64,000 nucleotides of DNA from Paraspadella gotoi (GCA_051294375.1 CM119264.1:16589245-16653244); one strand, 5' to 3'; positions 1-15,976 are shown, counted from the first letter of the stretch. A program made the numbers and translations. The notes: generated from the letters alone by a model not told the origin.

Positions 1-171
1 GACTCCTTTTTATTTATGATCACCAAAACCAAGCACTCTGTTTCCCCTCCCACCCACCCACTTAACTTTTTCTCAGTCCTCACGAAAAATTCAAAACGGA
101 ACCCGCTTTTTAAAAGACGCCCATAAACGCTTTCACACTTTGCATATTTTAAAAGGCGGCAGAGGACAAAC

Positions 172-2720
172 CTGAATTCACGAGCCATTTTTGTCAGATG
201 ACATCGAGAGCAACGCAATGAATCTTCGTTTTTGTCAAGAGATGACGATGACGATGATGACACTGAAATGTCGCTATCGTCCTGCAAAAGAGTAAAATGT
301 AGTTTCGTTTTTACGGTAGCTGCTTGACTACGGAGTAATTGTCAGTAATTGTCAGTTTATATGAAAAATGATGTCGTGACTCAAAATTGTGCAGAAAAAA
401 AAAGGGAAAGGGAAGATGAATGCTTGTAAAATTGATTGGCCTCACTTGCCATTAAAAGAACGTCGGCCATGTCGCGATGCCATTTTGTTTTTGTTGTGTC
501 CCGAGAGGGCGACTGAGGTCTCGGGGGAAATTCTCGCCGTAGACGCGAATCTGAATTCCATGTTTTGATCTTGATGCCATCTTGACCCGAGATGATCCTC
601 AGTTTACCTTTCAGGAAAAGAAAAAAAGTTTTTCTTTTTTATTTTCTTGTTCCACTACTTCCCCCGAAACAAAAAAAAAGAAATCCTAGATCTCCTAAAT
701 CAAGATGGAACTTGGAAAAAAAAAATCATTTCTCCAATTCACTATCCTCTCACAGCAACTGAACAGCACCTCCGCGAGCCTTTGCTTTCTTCTCCTGCAG
801 CAGCAGCAGCTGGAAGGCGTCGCTGATCGCGCTGGTTTGCCGCAAGATGTTGTCATGAATTTGGGACGAGTTTGGGCGGAAATGGTCGTCAACGGCGGCG
901 CGGAGAGACGTCAAATCTCGACGCTGACGCCAAAGCGACGATCGTATTCCTCGCAGTTCCACCTTCAAGCGACGATTCAACGAGATGTTTGAAAATCGAT
1001 GACTGACCCTTCTTTTTATTTCTTTATTTTTTTAATTTATTTTTTAACTTTTAAACTTTTAAATTTTTTTAAAATTTTGTATTTATTTTTGTTTTTATCT
1101 AGGTATCAAATCAATGATGAAATAATTTTTTTTTTTTTTTTTTTTTTTTTTCTGAAATAAAAGAGACAATTTGACAATTAAGACAATAAGAAGATTAAAC
1201 GATTAAACGATGAGTATTGAGCAAGAAAAATTGCACTAATGGCACTAAAAATAAAATTCAAACAATTAAGGATCATTGCGGACATTGCAAATTGGAAAAG
1301 TATTAAGTATATCAATGAAAATCATGAGTGAATATTAGCATTAAATAAGATAAGATCAGATATTGAAAAAAAATTTCACCTCGATTCGTTGAACGTTCGA
1401 ATGGCAAATTTTGTCGGCCTCCCCGAAGCTGATGATGACCGGAGAAGAATTTTCCTTTCCCCAATTCGAGAATTCCGCTTCTCGATTAGTCCCTTTTTCG
1501 TGTGTGTCTGCGAGAAAAAAGGCAAATTCTTAACTCGAGTTTGTTTTTTAAAAATCGGTCGAAAAATGAAGTCGTAATTCACCGAATTTCTCATGGACTC
1601 CGTTGTCTTCGGAGGCTAAACCGCCGATCCTCGTCTTCGTTCCCGGGAAATCCGATACTACTTTCGATTATGTCAACGAAAACAAAAGGGCATCGGTTTT
1701 AATCTTTTTTTCGAGTCCGGCTCGAAATAATTAATATGTAGAAAAAACACACCTCTCTTCCATTGGTAACTCTTATCTCCTCTTTGGTTGATTTTCTTTC
1801 TTTGGGCTAAGGACGCGATCTGAAATGAAGGAGCTACTGGCGCCAAGAAGCCGCCATGAGCCACGCCCCTTTCACTCCTATCGGCCTCGTCGTTGACGAA
1901 CCGTCGATCCTCGCGTCGACCGACGCCGCTTGTCACGCCGGCGCCGTTCCCTGTGGCGCCCAGAGTCCCTGTGTCAAATTTTTCGTGATCGACGCCGCGC
2001 CCACTGGCTCCTTCTCTGCCGGCGTCACCGGGTGTCCCTTCAGCGCCAATCCCGGCGCTCAAATCCATTCTGATCCCAAAACAAAACATCGAAAGGGTCA
2101 AAAAGGTCGAAAAACATTTGAGAGTGAAAACAAGCCCTTTTCCATGCTGACCTTGCCGAGTTATCCATCCTTGCCAACTTTGGCCATGTTGGCGACCCCG
2201 CCGACCTTGTCGTTTTGAACCTCTTCTCAGAAAATCGATTTGTTCTTCTTGAGTAAAATCCTTTTAATGCGTTGTCGTTGTTGTTGTTGTTGTTTGTTTC
2301 GTCATCGTCTACGTCGTGTTTTTGCGAGTTCATCATCGATTTCCGTTGAAGCGACTCGACCGGCGTCCGAAACGATGGCTTCTCATTGGCCGAATTTCCC
2401 GGAGTCGTTCGTCCAATTAGCGATGGCGAGTCCCATCTCGACCGGCCGTCTGACTTTTCCCCGTCGACAAGGACCAAATAATTTCGCGTCCGTGTAAAAG
2501 ACCCTTCTCTTCGGGTCGAAGAATCCCGGGTCAGCGAATTTCGGTTCGGTGTCAACTGTCTCGTCGGGTTAGCGACGCCGACTGAGAGAAGAGCGACGGA
2601 GAAAAAAGCGAAACAAAAGACTCCGAAGCGAAAAGGACAAATCCGCCCGTTGGCTCGCATGTGGGCGGGGAGAGGGCGTCCGTGGTCATCGGGGGCGAGA
2701 GGAGTTAGAAACGGAGTCAT
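172..2720 (-). CDS. Multi-exon gene, N-terminal hydrophobic segment plus collagen-like stretch (3' end uncertain)
   Basis: I do not recognise this gene, but a minus-strand exon chain joins in phase. Exon 1 is 2720-2152 (an alternative ATG is at 2660). Exon 2 is 2069-1838, exon 3 is 1507-1380, exon 4 is 1002-770 and exon 5 is 607-446. The junctions carry 2, 0, 2 and 1 overhanging bases and all four match. Exon 1 encodes about 29 residues, then a hydrophobic segment (FGVFCFAFFSVALLSVGVA) that could be a signal peptide or type II membrane anchor, then a polar region with an Asn run. Exon 2 begins with six consecutive Gly-X-Y triplets (GAEGTPGDAGREGASGRG). Exon 4 looks helical or coiled-coil. A possible exon 6 at 281-172, with a CxxC motif, needs phase 0, whereas the strong donor of exon 5 leaves one base. 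That last junction is therefore doubtful. Collagen-like membrane or secreted protein is an inference. Confidence 0.5.
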
Positions 2721-2769
2721 CTTCGCCAACCCCCGCTTTTTTTCAGACGATGCTCTTGAGATTTTCACA

Positions 2770-4202
2770 AACCGCTTCGAGTTTTGTTTGTTTATTTTAC
2801 TTTTAGAGTTTAAAACTTTTCGGCATTCACGCTGAGGTGAATTCTTTTTTTTTTTTAGTAAATTTGAGAAGAATCCTTGAGTGGATAAGTAAAAAATTGG
2901 TAAATTGGAGAAAGAGAGAAAGAAGTATTTTTCAAGTTAAGCATGTTTTGCCGAACTCCGGATTTCCGCTAATAGAAAAAACATCAAATATATTTCAAAA
3001 TTATAATTTACGTACTAAAAAAGAAGATTTTTATTCGCTCGTACTTTTCGACTGAAGTCACAACTAGATAGATGTGCTTCGATTCCTTTTTCATTTTTAA
3101 AGGATAAAAAATAAAGAAAAAAAAACAAAAAGGAGCGAGTCGGTAAATTCAAAAAATTACTCAACTTTTAAAAAAAATCACAAAGGAAAAACAAAAAGCG
3201 TGAGGGTGTGAAGGGGAAACGCGATCCGGATTTTCACTTCCATTTCTTATATTTTCCAGATTTGTTTTCACTGATATGAACTCGTGCCAGTTTATCACAT
3301 CAGTCGATCAAATCTGATTGTAATTTTAGCCCATAGTTTTTCTCGTTTGTTTTAATTAAAAGCTATTTTTACGGGTGCAGAAAGCACATAACACGTACTG
3401 TCGCTTCTTGCGCTGCTTGAATTTAGTACATAAAATATTTTAGTTTATAAACAATAAAAAATCTCTTAATATTAATGTATCGATTTATTTTTTTCTCTTT
3501 TTTTAAAAATAACATTTCGAATTTTCTAAACGTGCACTGAAAGAAAGAAACCATTTGTAAATTAAGTAATTGTTTTTATATTAAGTTCACATAAAATGGT
3601 GTCGAATTCGTTTTTCGTGCGTGAACTCGTTATGTTTGAACTCGTGTAAAGGTTTCGCCGTTTGTTTCACTGGATTAATCCCAGAGCAGAAGGATCACTG
3701 AAACCATCACGATCACGAAAAAAAAGCGGCGTTTCTCGGTGATTTGTGGGAAGTTGTCTTCGACGCGAAAGAGTATTGACTTTTTACATCTCGGAGCTCT
3801 CTTGAGAATAATGTTTGAATTATTTAAGATGCGAGGTATTTTAACGAGATTATTGTTCCGCTTGTTACTTGTTCCAATTCCTTACATAAAAGAATGAGAT
3901 GAAATATCTCAATAAAAATATCAGACTGGTACTACGTCAGAAGCATTAAAAATGTTTCATGAGATGAATGTTTTTCGTAAACAGTGACCGATGACTGGCC
4001 CAGGAATTTCCTGTATTTTAAAATGTTTTCATATTGGTGAAATGTAGTGACCTTTAAAAAGTGGTGAATTAAGGTGAAAGTTTGGGATAAATATATTTTT
4101 TTAATCTTTAATGTTAAGATAAACGATAAAACTACGTAAATAAGAGGATAGAAGTTAAACACTTCCGGTAAATTTCGGAATTATCATCTTCTGTTTTTGC
4201 AG
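2770..4202. other. AT-rich stretch without supported exons
   Basis: Only short AT-driven ORFs are visible (for example 2837-3055), with no convincing splice sites or conserved motif. The N-terminal half of the MyTH4 domain of the next gene must be encoded upstream of 4203, but I could not find its exon here. Confidence 0.5.
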
Positions 4203-7669
<3,467 letters not shown>

Positions 7670-8400
7670 TATGACAAAACTACTGGGACGATCTAAAGAA
7701 ACTTTCGTAAAAAAAAAAATCAAAACCGCATCTTTCCGTATCCAGATAAATTTTTTCCACGTTATCGTCATTTCCATGAGCATCACCTTTATGTATTTCT
7801 ATTTATAATTTTAATTTATTGATGAAATAATGAAATATATCACGGTGTTGTTAAATAAGATTTCGTTTAAAATTTTTTTGCATTTCTTTAAGAAAAAAAA
7901 AATCATAAAGGGCGTAAAGGAAATATTGTTTTAAAGCGTAACTACATATGTAGTAGGTTTTTTTTTCCGCCTCCTCCTTTAAATTCCTCGGAGTCTCGTT
8001 AATCTCGATAGCGGAAATCGGAAGGACGTGAATTGACGAGAAACGTTTCCTTTTAAATCGCTTTCATTAATTTATTTGCTCTTCATTTAAAATAAATTGA
8101 CGAGCGCCTTCATTGATCTTTTGTTGAGAAATAAATACTGAAAAGGAAGCTTGCATTCGATCTTAATCGTGACTCGGGTTTTTTCTTCTTTTTGCGAAAA
8201 GAAGTCACTCTTAATTAGGAAAAGTGACCAGAATTTCTGGCAGAAACCGAGTCTCACGTGAGAAAGATGAACGTGACTCAATCTTCTTTTAGAAGAGAAA
8301 TAACCGTAAACTCCTTTTCCCTTTATGTGGCAACGGCGGTTATAAAATAAGCCAGCGACTCACCGTTAACGATTTCTGCCGCAAAGAATCTTGGTCTTCT
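7670..8400. other. 3' flank of the RhoGAP gene
   Basis: AT-rich DNA after the stop codon at 7667-7669. AT-rich hexamers that could serve as polyadenylation signals are present, but I see no coding exon or recognisable repeat. Confidence 0.5.
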
Positions 8401-8419
8401 TTCTCTTCGTTTTCCTGTT

Positions 8420-8760
8420 TTTATGCGTCTCCCGCGTTTATTCTGCGATGTTATTCGGGTCAGAGGGCGACTGCGAGCACCTCTCACGGCATCGTTTGTG
8501 ATACAACCGATTCCCACTCACTGCGCTTACCCACCCAAGCGTATTTATAGCGTCTGGGCTCGTAACGTCACCTGTTTCTCCATCAAACGTTGGCGTGCGT
8601 CTGCGTCACGCGTCTTTCGTCTCTCGACGCGCGCGGAGTCACGCGATTTCGTCTTTCGACGCGCGCGATCAACTTCGAGACGCCTTTCGCCTCCGGAAGA
8701 CTTCGCCCAGCGAGAATTCTCCGGTAGATGGTTTTTCGTAGCGTGAACGTCATGCGTGAT
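8420..8760 (+). promoter_or_regulatory. CpG-rich, promoter-like block with TATA-like and CRE-like sequences
   Basis: A GC- and CpG-rich island in AT-rich DNA. It contains gtatttatagcg (TATA-like, about 8539) followed closely by aacgtcacc (CRE-like), and two imperfect direct copies of cgtctttcg...acgcgcgcg around 8609 and 8651. It could be the promoter or 5' UTR exon of the dopamine receptor gene 17 kb downstream, but nothing links them. The ORF across it has no recognisable domain. Confidence 0.35.
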
Positions 8761-8997
8761 CGTCGTTGAAATTTTAAATCTTAATTTCGATTCCTCTTTT
8801 TACAAATATGAATTCTATAAATAATTTATTTGCATATTATATCACGGTAGAACCTGTTTCATATTTTGACTAATTCACGGGTTCCATTCTCGACCAATCC
8901 TATTTAAAATTACAAATATCGTATATGCAATATGCATAGTTGCGTACAGTTGTGTCCCAGTCATTATTTTTAAGTTTTTAAATTTTTACTTTTAATT

Positions 8998-9650
8998 TTG
9001 TTTCGGAACCGTTGCATCGAAAATCCAAAACAACTAATCATTTTTTATCTCGCCGTGACTTTCGGTTGCGTCCTCGTATGTTCATTGAAGCTACCGTCCT
9101 CGTCGCTACATAAAAAAATCTCAATAACGAGATTAATCCATCACCCGACGACAGCCCCTCGAGGCCGCCGGCAGCCCGCCAGCAGCCCGCCCTCGCAGGC
9201 ACCGCCGTCAGCCCGCCCGGCTGCGAGACCACGCAAATCCCTCGCTCCTTTTCTTCCGCTTCGGTCGTTCGATATCCCCACTTTCCGCTTGTTCTTTTTT
9301 TTTTCTTTGCAAGAAAGCGGGAAAGTCCTTCTGTATCGACCATCATCATCGATACTTACTACATTTTATTTGTTCGGGACGAGGTCATTGGCGGCTGATG
9401 GTTCTGCCGTCGCCGCAGACGCTGATGATGCTACTCGAAAAGCGAAGAAGGGAAAAGGAGTGGAACCCTTCCAACGCTTTAACCATCGAAAGGTTCTTTT
9501 TTTTTTACGCCGAAACTCATCTTTCTGTTCTGGTGGAAAAGGCACTCGAAGTGAGAAGGCAACGACAACGATAACGATGACAATCTCATTGTCTGATATT
9601 CAATTTGCTTGCCTTGAAATGAGATTTTGTTTCGTTAATTGTTAGAATTA
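8998..9650 (+). other. Mixed low-complexity block, possibly 5' UTR
   Basis: An open frame of 215 codons lacks an ATG at its start and includes a GC-rich minisatellite (variants of cagcccgcc, 9160-9235), a T-run and charged residues. I see no domain. It could be untranslated leader or chance. Confidence 0.25.
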
Positions 9651-9752
9651 TCTTTCTTTATTATTTCTTGACGCGTCTAACAGTTATCGATTCGCTTTAT
9701 AATTAGCGTCGTCTTGAGAGAGAAATCTTCCCTCACAAGCTCTGGAACACCA

Positions 9753-9753
<1 letters not shown>

Positions 9754-9803
<50 letters not shown>
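9754..9803. repeat. (CT)n microsatellite
   Basis: About 50 bases of uninterrupted CT repeat; a shorter CT block follows at 9970-9997, just before the inverted-repeat element. Confidence 0.95.
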
Positions 9804-9806
<3 letters not shown>

Positions 9807-10001
9807 AAAGATTTTAGGAAACATGTTTAGGATAAAAACTCTACCCGATTTTTGTTTATATCTTTAAATACTTTTCTACTTGGAAATATCATTTTGTAAA
9901 TTGATGTAGCTTTTAGGGGCACAATGTAGCCCAAAGCCCGTTTCTTTAATACAATTCAATACAATTCAATTCTCTCTCTATCTCTCTCTCTCTCTCCACG
10001 G

Positions 10002-12122
10002 CGTAACCCTTTGTCGACTTTTGGAACAGAAAGAACCTATTTGTGAAACTAGTCACATTCCATAAAAAAGACCTTGCATAGTGATCAAAAAAAAAATTAT
10101 AACCGGATAAAAGCCACTTGAACATACGGGCATAAATACCTATTCAGTCTTTCCATAGTAATGCTACAAAGTCTTAGGTAAGATAACAGTTTCCAAAAAT
10201 TATTCTTTCTCAAATTATAAGCAAATCTCTATTTCGGGTGAGTCTTTGAGAGGTCTTTTTCACCCACTTGGGTGGAAGAGAAAAATTATTTGACTTTGTT
10301 ATGGTATCAGCACTTTGTCTAGTTTGTTAACATATAAAAAAAAGATTTTCATAATATGTCACTATGTATGATATAAAAAAGAGTAAGAGTCGAAACATGT
10401 CCGACTTACTTGTCAAAAAAAAAAAATTCGTTGCCACATTTAAAAACTGTTTTTCCTAAATCCTAAAACAACGAAATTGAAAGTCTATACATAATGATAT
10501 AAAAAACATAGTAAAAACTCATAGAATTTCAGCCGATTTCAATCAACCAAATTTAGTTCCTAATGATACTAATCAGTTATCAATTTAAACTCATCCGCAT
10601 TCGTCCGCCCTTTTAAGAAATCCAAAAATGCTTTTCATTCAAAAAATAACAAAAAGAATTCGATATTCTTCAGAAATTGCTATATGTAGGACTAAGCTCT
10701 GACGAACAAAGCCAGAGGTTTTTTTAATATATTCTTATACCGGCCAAGGTAGAATGATGGCAATATTGTTAATATTAAGTTTAAAAAAATCCTACCTTAA
10801 ATATAGAAAATATTAACCAAAATATTTGGAAAATTGACCCCTTCTTTGGAAGATTTTCGCCATAGAAGATTTTTCCCGAATCTGACTCCCGTGTTGAAAA
10901 CTCTTAGAATTCCGATCGTTAGCTCCTCTTTTACTTTTACTTTAAATAAAAATTTCACCAAAATGGACTAATTCACTTTACCATGATCGTATCATATCAA
11001 AATAACAAATAAAATGTAAAGAAAAATTTTGAGAGCCCTTCAGACATATGGCTATCGATTCCTGAATTTGAAGTTTATTGTAAAAATCACAACATATGTT
11101 AAATGCGTTGACATTGTATTGAAGTTGAGAAATCCCTTTATTTTATATATAAAAATTGCGTCGAAAATATTTTCCCGAGCGGACCAGTCCATTTGAATCT
11201 GATGGTTTGATGTCAAAATGATGGTTATTTGTCAAGAGAAAAAAAATGCGAGCCCTTCAGATGCAACAGGATCGGAATCGAGTGTTTTTACATCTGTTTT
11301 TTTACCTGAATTTTTCCCAGGGCGTTGACATTATTTGGTAGTCAGATTTTAACGAAATCTCCATTGAAAAAGTCTTCCTCGATTTCTAAGAACGACGTAG
11401 ACTCCTACTAAATGATTCTTTTCTTTGATTGATTTTCCGATTTTAATTTGCTAAGCTCACTTTTAAAAAGATTAAATTAAAGATTTTATATTTAGCAAAC
11501 ATACACCTATTACTTATAATATAAATATAAAAAAATATTAAGTTAGGTCAATTTTTTTTTAATATCAAAATTATAAATCAAAAGTCATTCAACTACCATA
11601 AATAATTTCTTTAAGAACCAAATTTGTCGGTTAATGAATTTTTTCTCCATATTTTTTCAAATCAATCTTAAACATTTGAAACTTTTCCAACAACCTCAGA
11701 GGGCTTCTATGATAATCAGCATACGAGAAAAAGTTGTTTTTGCCAAAAAAGAGAGGTTTATCCGGAAATTTAGTCCATTTGGATCACTGTCCCCTGGGGA
11801 GTTCCCTGGCAATTTTTTAATAAAATTAATTTAAAAAAAAATTAGTTTTTTAAAAAAATCTTGTTAAAAAAATTGTTAAAAGTTTTTTATCATTTTATAT
11901 AAAATTTAGTGTTAATATGATAGTATTTTTTCAGGGCTTTTTGGTGATATAGTTTTAATCTTTCTAATGCAAGCCAATAAAATATTTTTTTCAAAAATAT
12001 TTTTAAAAAAAATTAATATTATTAAAAAATTACCAGATAAAAAAATTTTAAAATTAGCTAAGGGAATGTGACTAGTTTCATGAATTGGTTCTTTTTGTTC
12101 CAAAAGTCGACAAAGGGTTACG
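10002..12122. mobile_element. Non-autonomous DNA transposon remnant with about 60-bp terminal inverted repeats
   Basis: The left end (cgtaaccctttgtcgacttt, continuing to about 10061) recurs in reverse complement at 12062-12122. About 60 bases match with only a few mismatches. The interior of about 2 kb is AT-rich, with no ORF resembling a transposase. It shares segments with other repeats here: 10690-10960 resembles 20700-21640 and, inverted, 22505-22545. No clear target-site duplication is seen. Family not assigned. Confidence 0.75.
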
Positions 12123-12320
12123 TCATGTATATATTGGCTATGCAAAAATTGAAAAATAATTTTTTTTTGTTTTTATTTAAAAATTTTTACGGATACAAGC
12201 CTGTTTATGAGCTACTATTCGAATTTTGATTCTGCTTGATTTTAATATTTTTGCTCCGCTTTACTAATTATACTCTATTAACTACATCCTTTCTTTTCGT
12301 TGTTATTTAATATTTAGAGA

Positions 12321-12466
12321 AAACAAAGTGTTTTATGAATTTGTGACAACGATTTATTTTAATAGACGGACATGTTTCGACTCTTTGGGTTCGAGTCTTC
12401 AAAGAGTCGAAACATGTCCGTCTATTAAAATAAATCGTTGTCACAAATTCATAAAACACTTTGTTT
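12321..12466. repeat. Perfect palindrome, 67-bp arms, 12-bp loop
   Basis: Arms 12321-12387 and 12400-12466 are exact reverse complements around ggttcgagtctt. Each arm contains the gagtcgaaacatgtcc segment of the hammerhead-like motif seen at 38.2 kb, and the 5' flank (ctttcttttcgttgtt) is shared with that locus. Confidence 0.95.
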
Positions 12467-12602
12467 ACTCTATTAACTTAACATGATCATGTAATTTAGG
12501 CGCACTAAGCATCTTATATTACACATTTTTTTATTAAATAATATTTTAAATTATTCAGAACCAGCTATAAGTTTATATTTATAAGTGGGACAGACCAACA
12601 GT

Positions 12603-13424
12603 AAGGCGTAGTGAAAGTGACATACGAAAATTCTAAAAGTCAAATATGAACAACATACCATCAGTGAGCATTAATTTGTAAAAAAAATTAATTTTATGTT
12701 TTTTAATTTTCGCAGTAGGCTATATTTATATATAGTACTGTGGACGCAACAAATTTCAGATTAAGAATGAATATATTCTTCAACAAGATTAATAACAATA
12801 ACAGTCAAAAGGCTCAGATGCTAAGTCTATAACAATGGATATTTACAAGGTCAAAGATTGACCATAAAGAGAATGAGGGAAATGATCGAGGGTAAGGTTG
12901 GTAAGGTCAGTTTCGACCAAGGTTGCGTGTTGTTGTCGTTGTTGCTCCACAGTACTATCCTTATAAAATCGAAAAATTTCAAAATAGGCTTTTCTTAATT
13001 TTGATTGCAGATTTGAATTCCTCGTCAAAAGTTGATAAAAGAAAATATAAATCATTTTTAAAAATTCTTTCATTAAGTGGGTTAAAAATTAAAAAAACTA
13101 TATTTAATATATAAAAAGTTAATTTTCAGCTTAAAATATAGCTTTTTCTAATTTTTGACCCACTTAATGAAGGAATTTTTCAAAAAGAGTTTCTTTTTAT
13201 CAACTTTTTATGACGAATCCAAATCTGCCAAAAAATCTTAGAAAAAACTGTTTTGAAATTTTAACATTTATTGGTTTAATACTGGTATAAATATGGCTTA
13301 CTGCGTAAATTGTAAAATTTATTATAAATTCTTCTAATACATAAATGTTCATAAATATAATGTTGTTCGTTCCTCACTTTTAGAATTTTAATTAAAGTTA
13401 AACTTAGGAATTTTACTATGCCTT
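12603..13424. mobile_element. Foldback/MITE-like element, copy 1
   Basis: The ends ggcgtagtgaaag and (inverted) actatgcc, together with long imperfect inverted arms centred near 13120, form one large palindrome with no ORF. A second copy is at 56169-57276 and a fragment at about 23238-23362. Confidence 0.7.
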
Positions 13425-14100
13425 AACCAACAGTGTTAAAGAGTTTATAATGATTTTTATCTGAATTGAGCCTTGACCTTTTATTTTTAATGGCTCAAAT
13501 ATCTGAATTTAAAGTTTAATTGAATGACTTCAATAGTTCTGTTTAAAGCCTCTAATTGGTTAAATTTTATACATTAAATTTGAATATCTGGTCTCTCATT
13601 GGCTATTAATAACTAGTAGATGTTTTGATTTGTATTCTTAAAATGTGAACTCTCCTCTCATTGGTTGTTATAATGTTGTCCTTATATATAAAAGGAGAGT
13701 AAATTCTTAATTTTTTCTTCGAACAGAGAGACCGACCAATAATGGACTCCTTATGTACTCCGGCGCAATTAAAAGAAAGGAGTTCGTCGAGATAAAAGTT
13801 AGCGAAAAATGTGAAATAATAAAATTAGTAAACGGAATTATAATCAAAATGGCTAACTGTACACCGAGGAGAGAGAGTCAGAGAGAGTGAGAATCAGGTT
13901 ATTAATATTTTATGAAAAGAGAGAGAGAAAGAGAAATATATTCAATTATTCATAACAGTTTAAGGTTTGATAGAGAAATCTTATTACTGAACCTAAATTT
14001 CAATTTTTTTTCCCTCTCTCTTTCTCTCATATTATTCGTCTCGCTCTCCCTTCAGTTTTCCTCTCTTCTTCTCCCCCACGACGCATCTTCGGTCTAAAAC
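13425..14100 (+). other. AT-rich stretch with an LTR-like promoter segment
   Basis: CCAAT-like cattggttg boxes precede tatatataaaaggagag at about 13685 and a GA-rich leader, as in a retrotransposon LTR. I found no second LTR or polyprotein, so this is tentative. Confidence 0.25.
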
Positions 14101-14356
14101 GATTCGAAAAGTTATGTAAGAAAGTTTAGCTACCGCTGTTTGATTTCGTATTAATTAAAATTAATAAAATTTAGTGGCTAAGTTTCAACGTTTTAATTGA
14201 AAGAATGAAAAATTAAAATGATTCAAAACTGATTACAAGTTTAAATTCTTTTTTATTTTCCACGCGTCGACAGTATCATCAAAATACGATGGAAATGTCC
14301 TTAGCAACAATTCCATGGGTCTTTTCCGCATACAGATCATAGTGGAACATATCTTC

Positions 14357-15976
14357 TTAGTCACATGTCCACATTTTTAATCGTTCGAGGACAATATGAA
14401 ACATATCTGGATTTGTTGATGATGGTGTACTCTTAATTTTGAAAAAAAAAAACCGATTGACAATAATTACTTTACTGTATCGTGACGACCTTTCGGACTC
14501 TATATTCTGAAAGCGCCCCTTTTCTGGCTCTAAATTCTAATGGTTTAAGTTACGTTCGGTTCCAGTCTTTTTACGCTGTTATTGATACCGTTGCTGTTTT
14601 TTTATTCAATTTTGTTAATATTGTTTGTTATTAATAAAAAAAAATGGGGAAGCCAGAATGAGGCGCTTTTGGAAAATAGAGCCATAATTCAAAAAATCAT
14701 TTACCCAGGGGTAAACTTCCCCAGGGGGCGGCACCTTTTATCCCTCAAGGGGAAGCCTTTTTGAGCGACGTTTTATCTCACCTTCATATACAGTTTATAA
14801 TATTTGAAATATCCCCGACGATTTTCCGGCACGTCAAAAATCAATTCTTGACCATAAGATGTGAATTTCCGTTCTCCATTGTCAAAGAGGAATTTTCCCC
14901 GAGGGTTAACTTCGTTCGTTCCATAAAGTTCAAGCCAGTAAGGGGCGCTCTTTAAGAGATGCGGATTTTTTGAAGCCCTGAGAGCTATCCTTCCAATCTT
15001 CAATTTCTTTCGTAATCTTATCCACATATACTCAGTCTGAATAGCGGAAAATAGAAAAAAAGTATAATTTAAATCGTCAAGTGGGTAATTACGTGGTTAT
15101 CAAAGTATGAAGCTTTAGATTACCGGCACATCCATCAAGACTTACTGAGACGGGAAGTTAACCGAAGCAGCCACACACATACCCTTACTTTTCGCTAAAC
15201 AATGTTTCTGTTAATCTTAAATAGATTGCAGTTAAATAGAGCTTGCCATCTCAGAAATTCTTGACGGATGCTACCATCACAGATGGAATCGGAACCAAAA
15301 ATAGTTTTCCTACAAGCCTTTTTGTAAAATTTATATGACCAATAAATAAATAAATAAATTATAAAGCTATCTTGCCCCTGACTTTGAACAGGCTATGATG
15401 GTTTGAGGCTTCCATCGAAATTACAAGATAATAACATAGCAGGTCCCTGGTAGCTTTCAATCAATACCCTCTCACAGTCTCGTTTATTCACTCCCTGAGT
15501 ACAGAAGCTTCCCTATCAATAAAGTGGTAAAATGTTTCGAAGAATGTTTCAATTGTATAAATGGACCACTCCCGTAAGTATTAAATCGGAGAATACTATA
15601 ATGAACTCAGCACAAGAATCTATGATAAATCACCTGTTTTATATTAGTATACGAGCTTATCCAAGGGTAACTATCGTCAGTATTGAGGTTAAAAGCAGAG
15701 TAGGTGTAACTTTCGTGATCGGCGTCAAGGTAGTATTCTTTAGGGTCAACTAGACGGCATTCTGATAAAATAAGATTGATATTTTTTTTATAAAAGAAAG
15801 TATTAGAAAAGCGATAGATACGATTAATAGACAACAATTAACAATTTATGAACAATTAACGATTATTAACAATGTTAACCCTTTGCCAAACTTCGAGCTT
15901 CGGCGGCGTGAAAGTAGCAGGTGACGAAAGCCAATAGAGCCAGGCGAGTCAGGCGGGCTTGGTCAGGCAATCCCAT
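14357..15976 (-). CDS. Small secreted protein, discoidin/F5-8C (galactose-binding) like
   Basis: Assembled from four minus-strand exons: 15976-15880 (1 base overhang), 15761-15634, 15036-14782 and 14431-14357. The total is 555 bases, or 184 residues plus stop, and every junction agrees in phase. Exon 1 encodes a signal peptide (MGLPDQARLTRLALLAFVTC, then YFHAAEA). The mature chain has one Cys near its start (ECRLVDP) and one near its end (KMWTCD-stop). Between them are YPWISSYTN, KIGRIALR, YWLELYGTNE and GYFKYYKLYMK. This order resembles F5/8C domains: W-S near the start, an I-R-I strand, L-Y-G-S-N, a late Y-Y-x-L-Y strand and a terminal Cys pair. Splice sites are good: donor ATGAAG|GTGAGA, and a T-tract before the last acceptor. 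An acceptor two bases later would give another short C-terminus. The family assignment is inference. A repeat insertion abuts exon 2. Confidence 0.65.
15344..15625. repeat. Interspersed repeat R1, copy 1
   Basis: Shares atcttgcccctgactttg, cacagtctcgtttattcact and tcaattgta with copies at 22.7 and 25.9 kb. An (aaat)n tail at 15344-15360 suggests the 3' end of a LINE or SINE. Confidence 0.8.

Noticed and set aside
8998-9645. 215-codon ORF as a protein gene
   Set aside because: No ATG at its start, low-complexity content and no domain; listed only as a low-confidence block.
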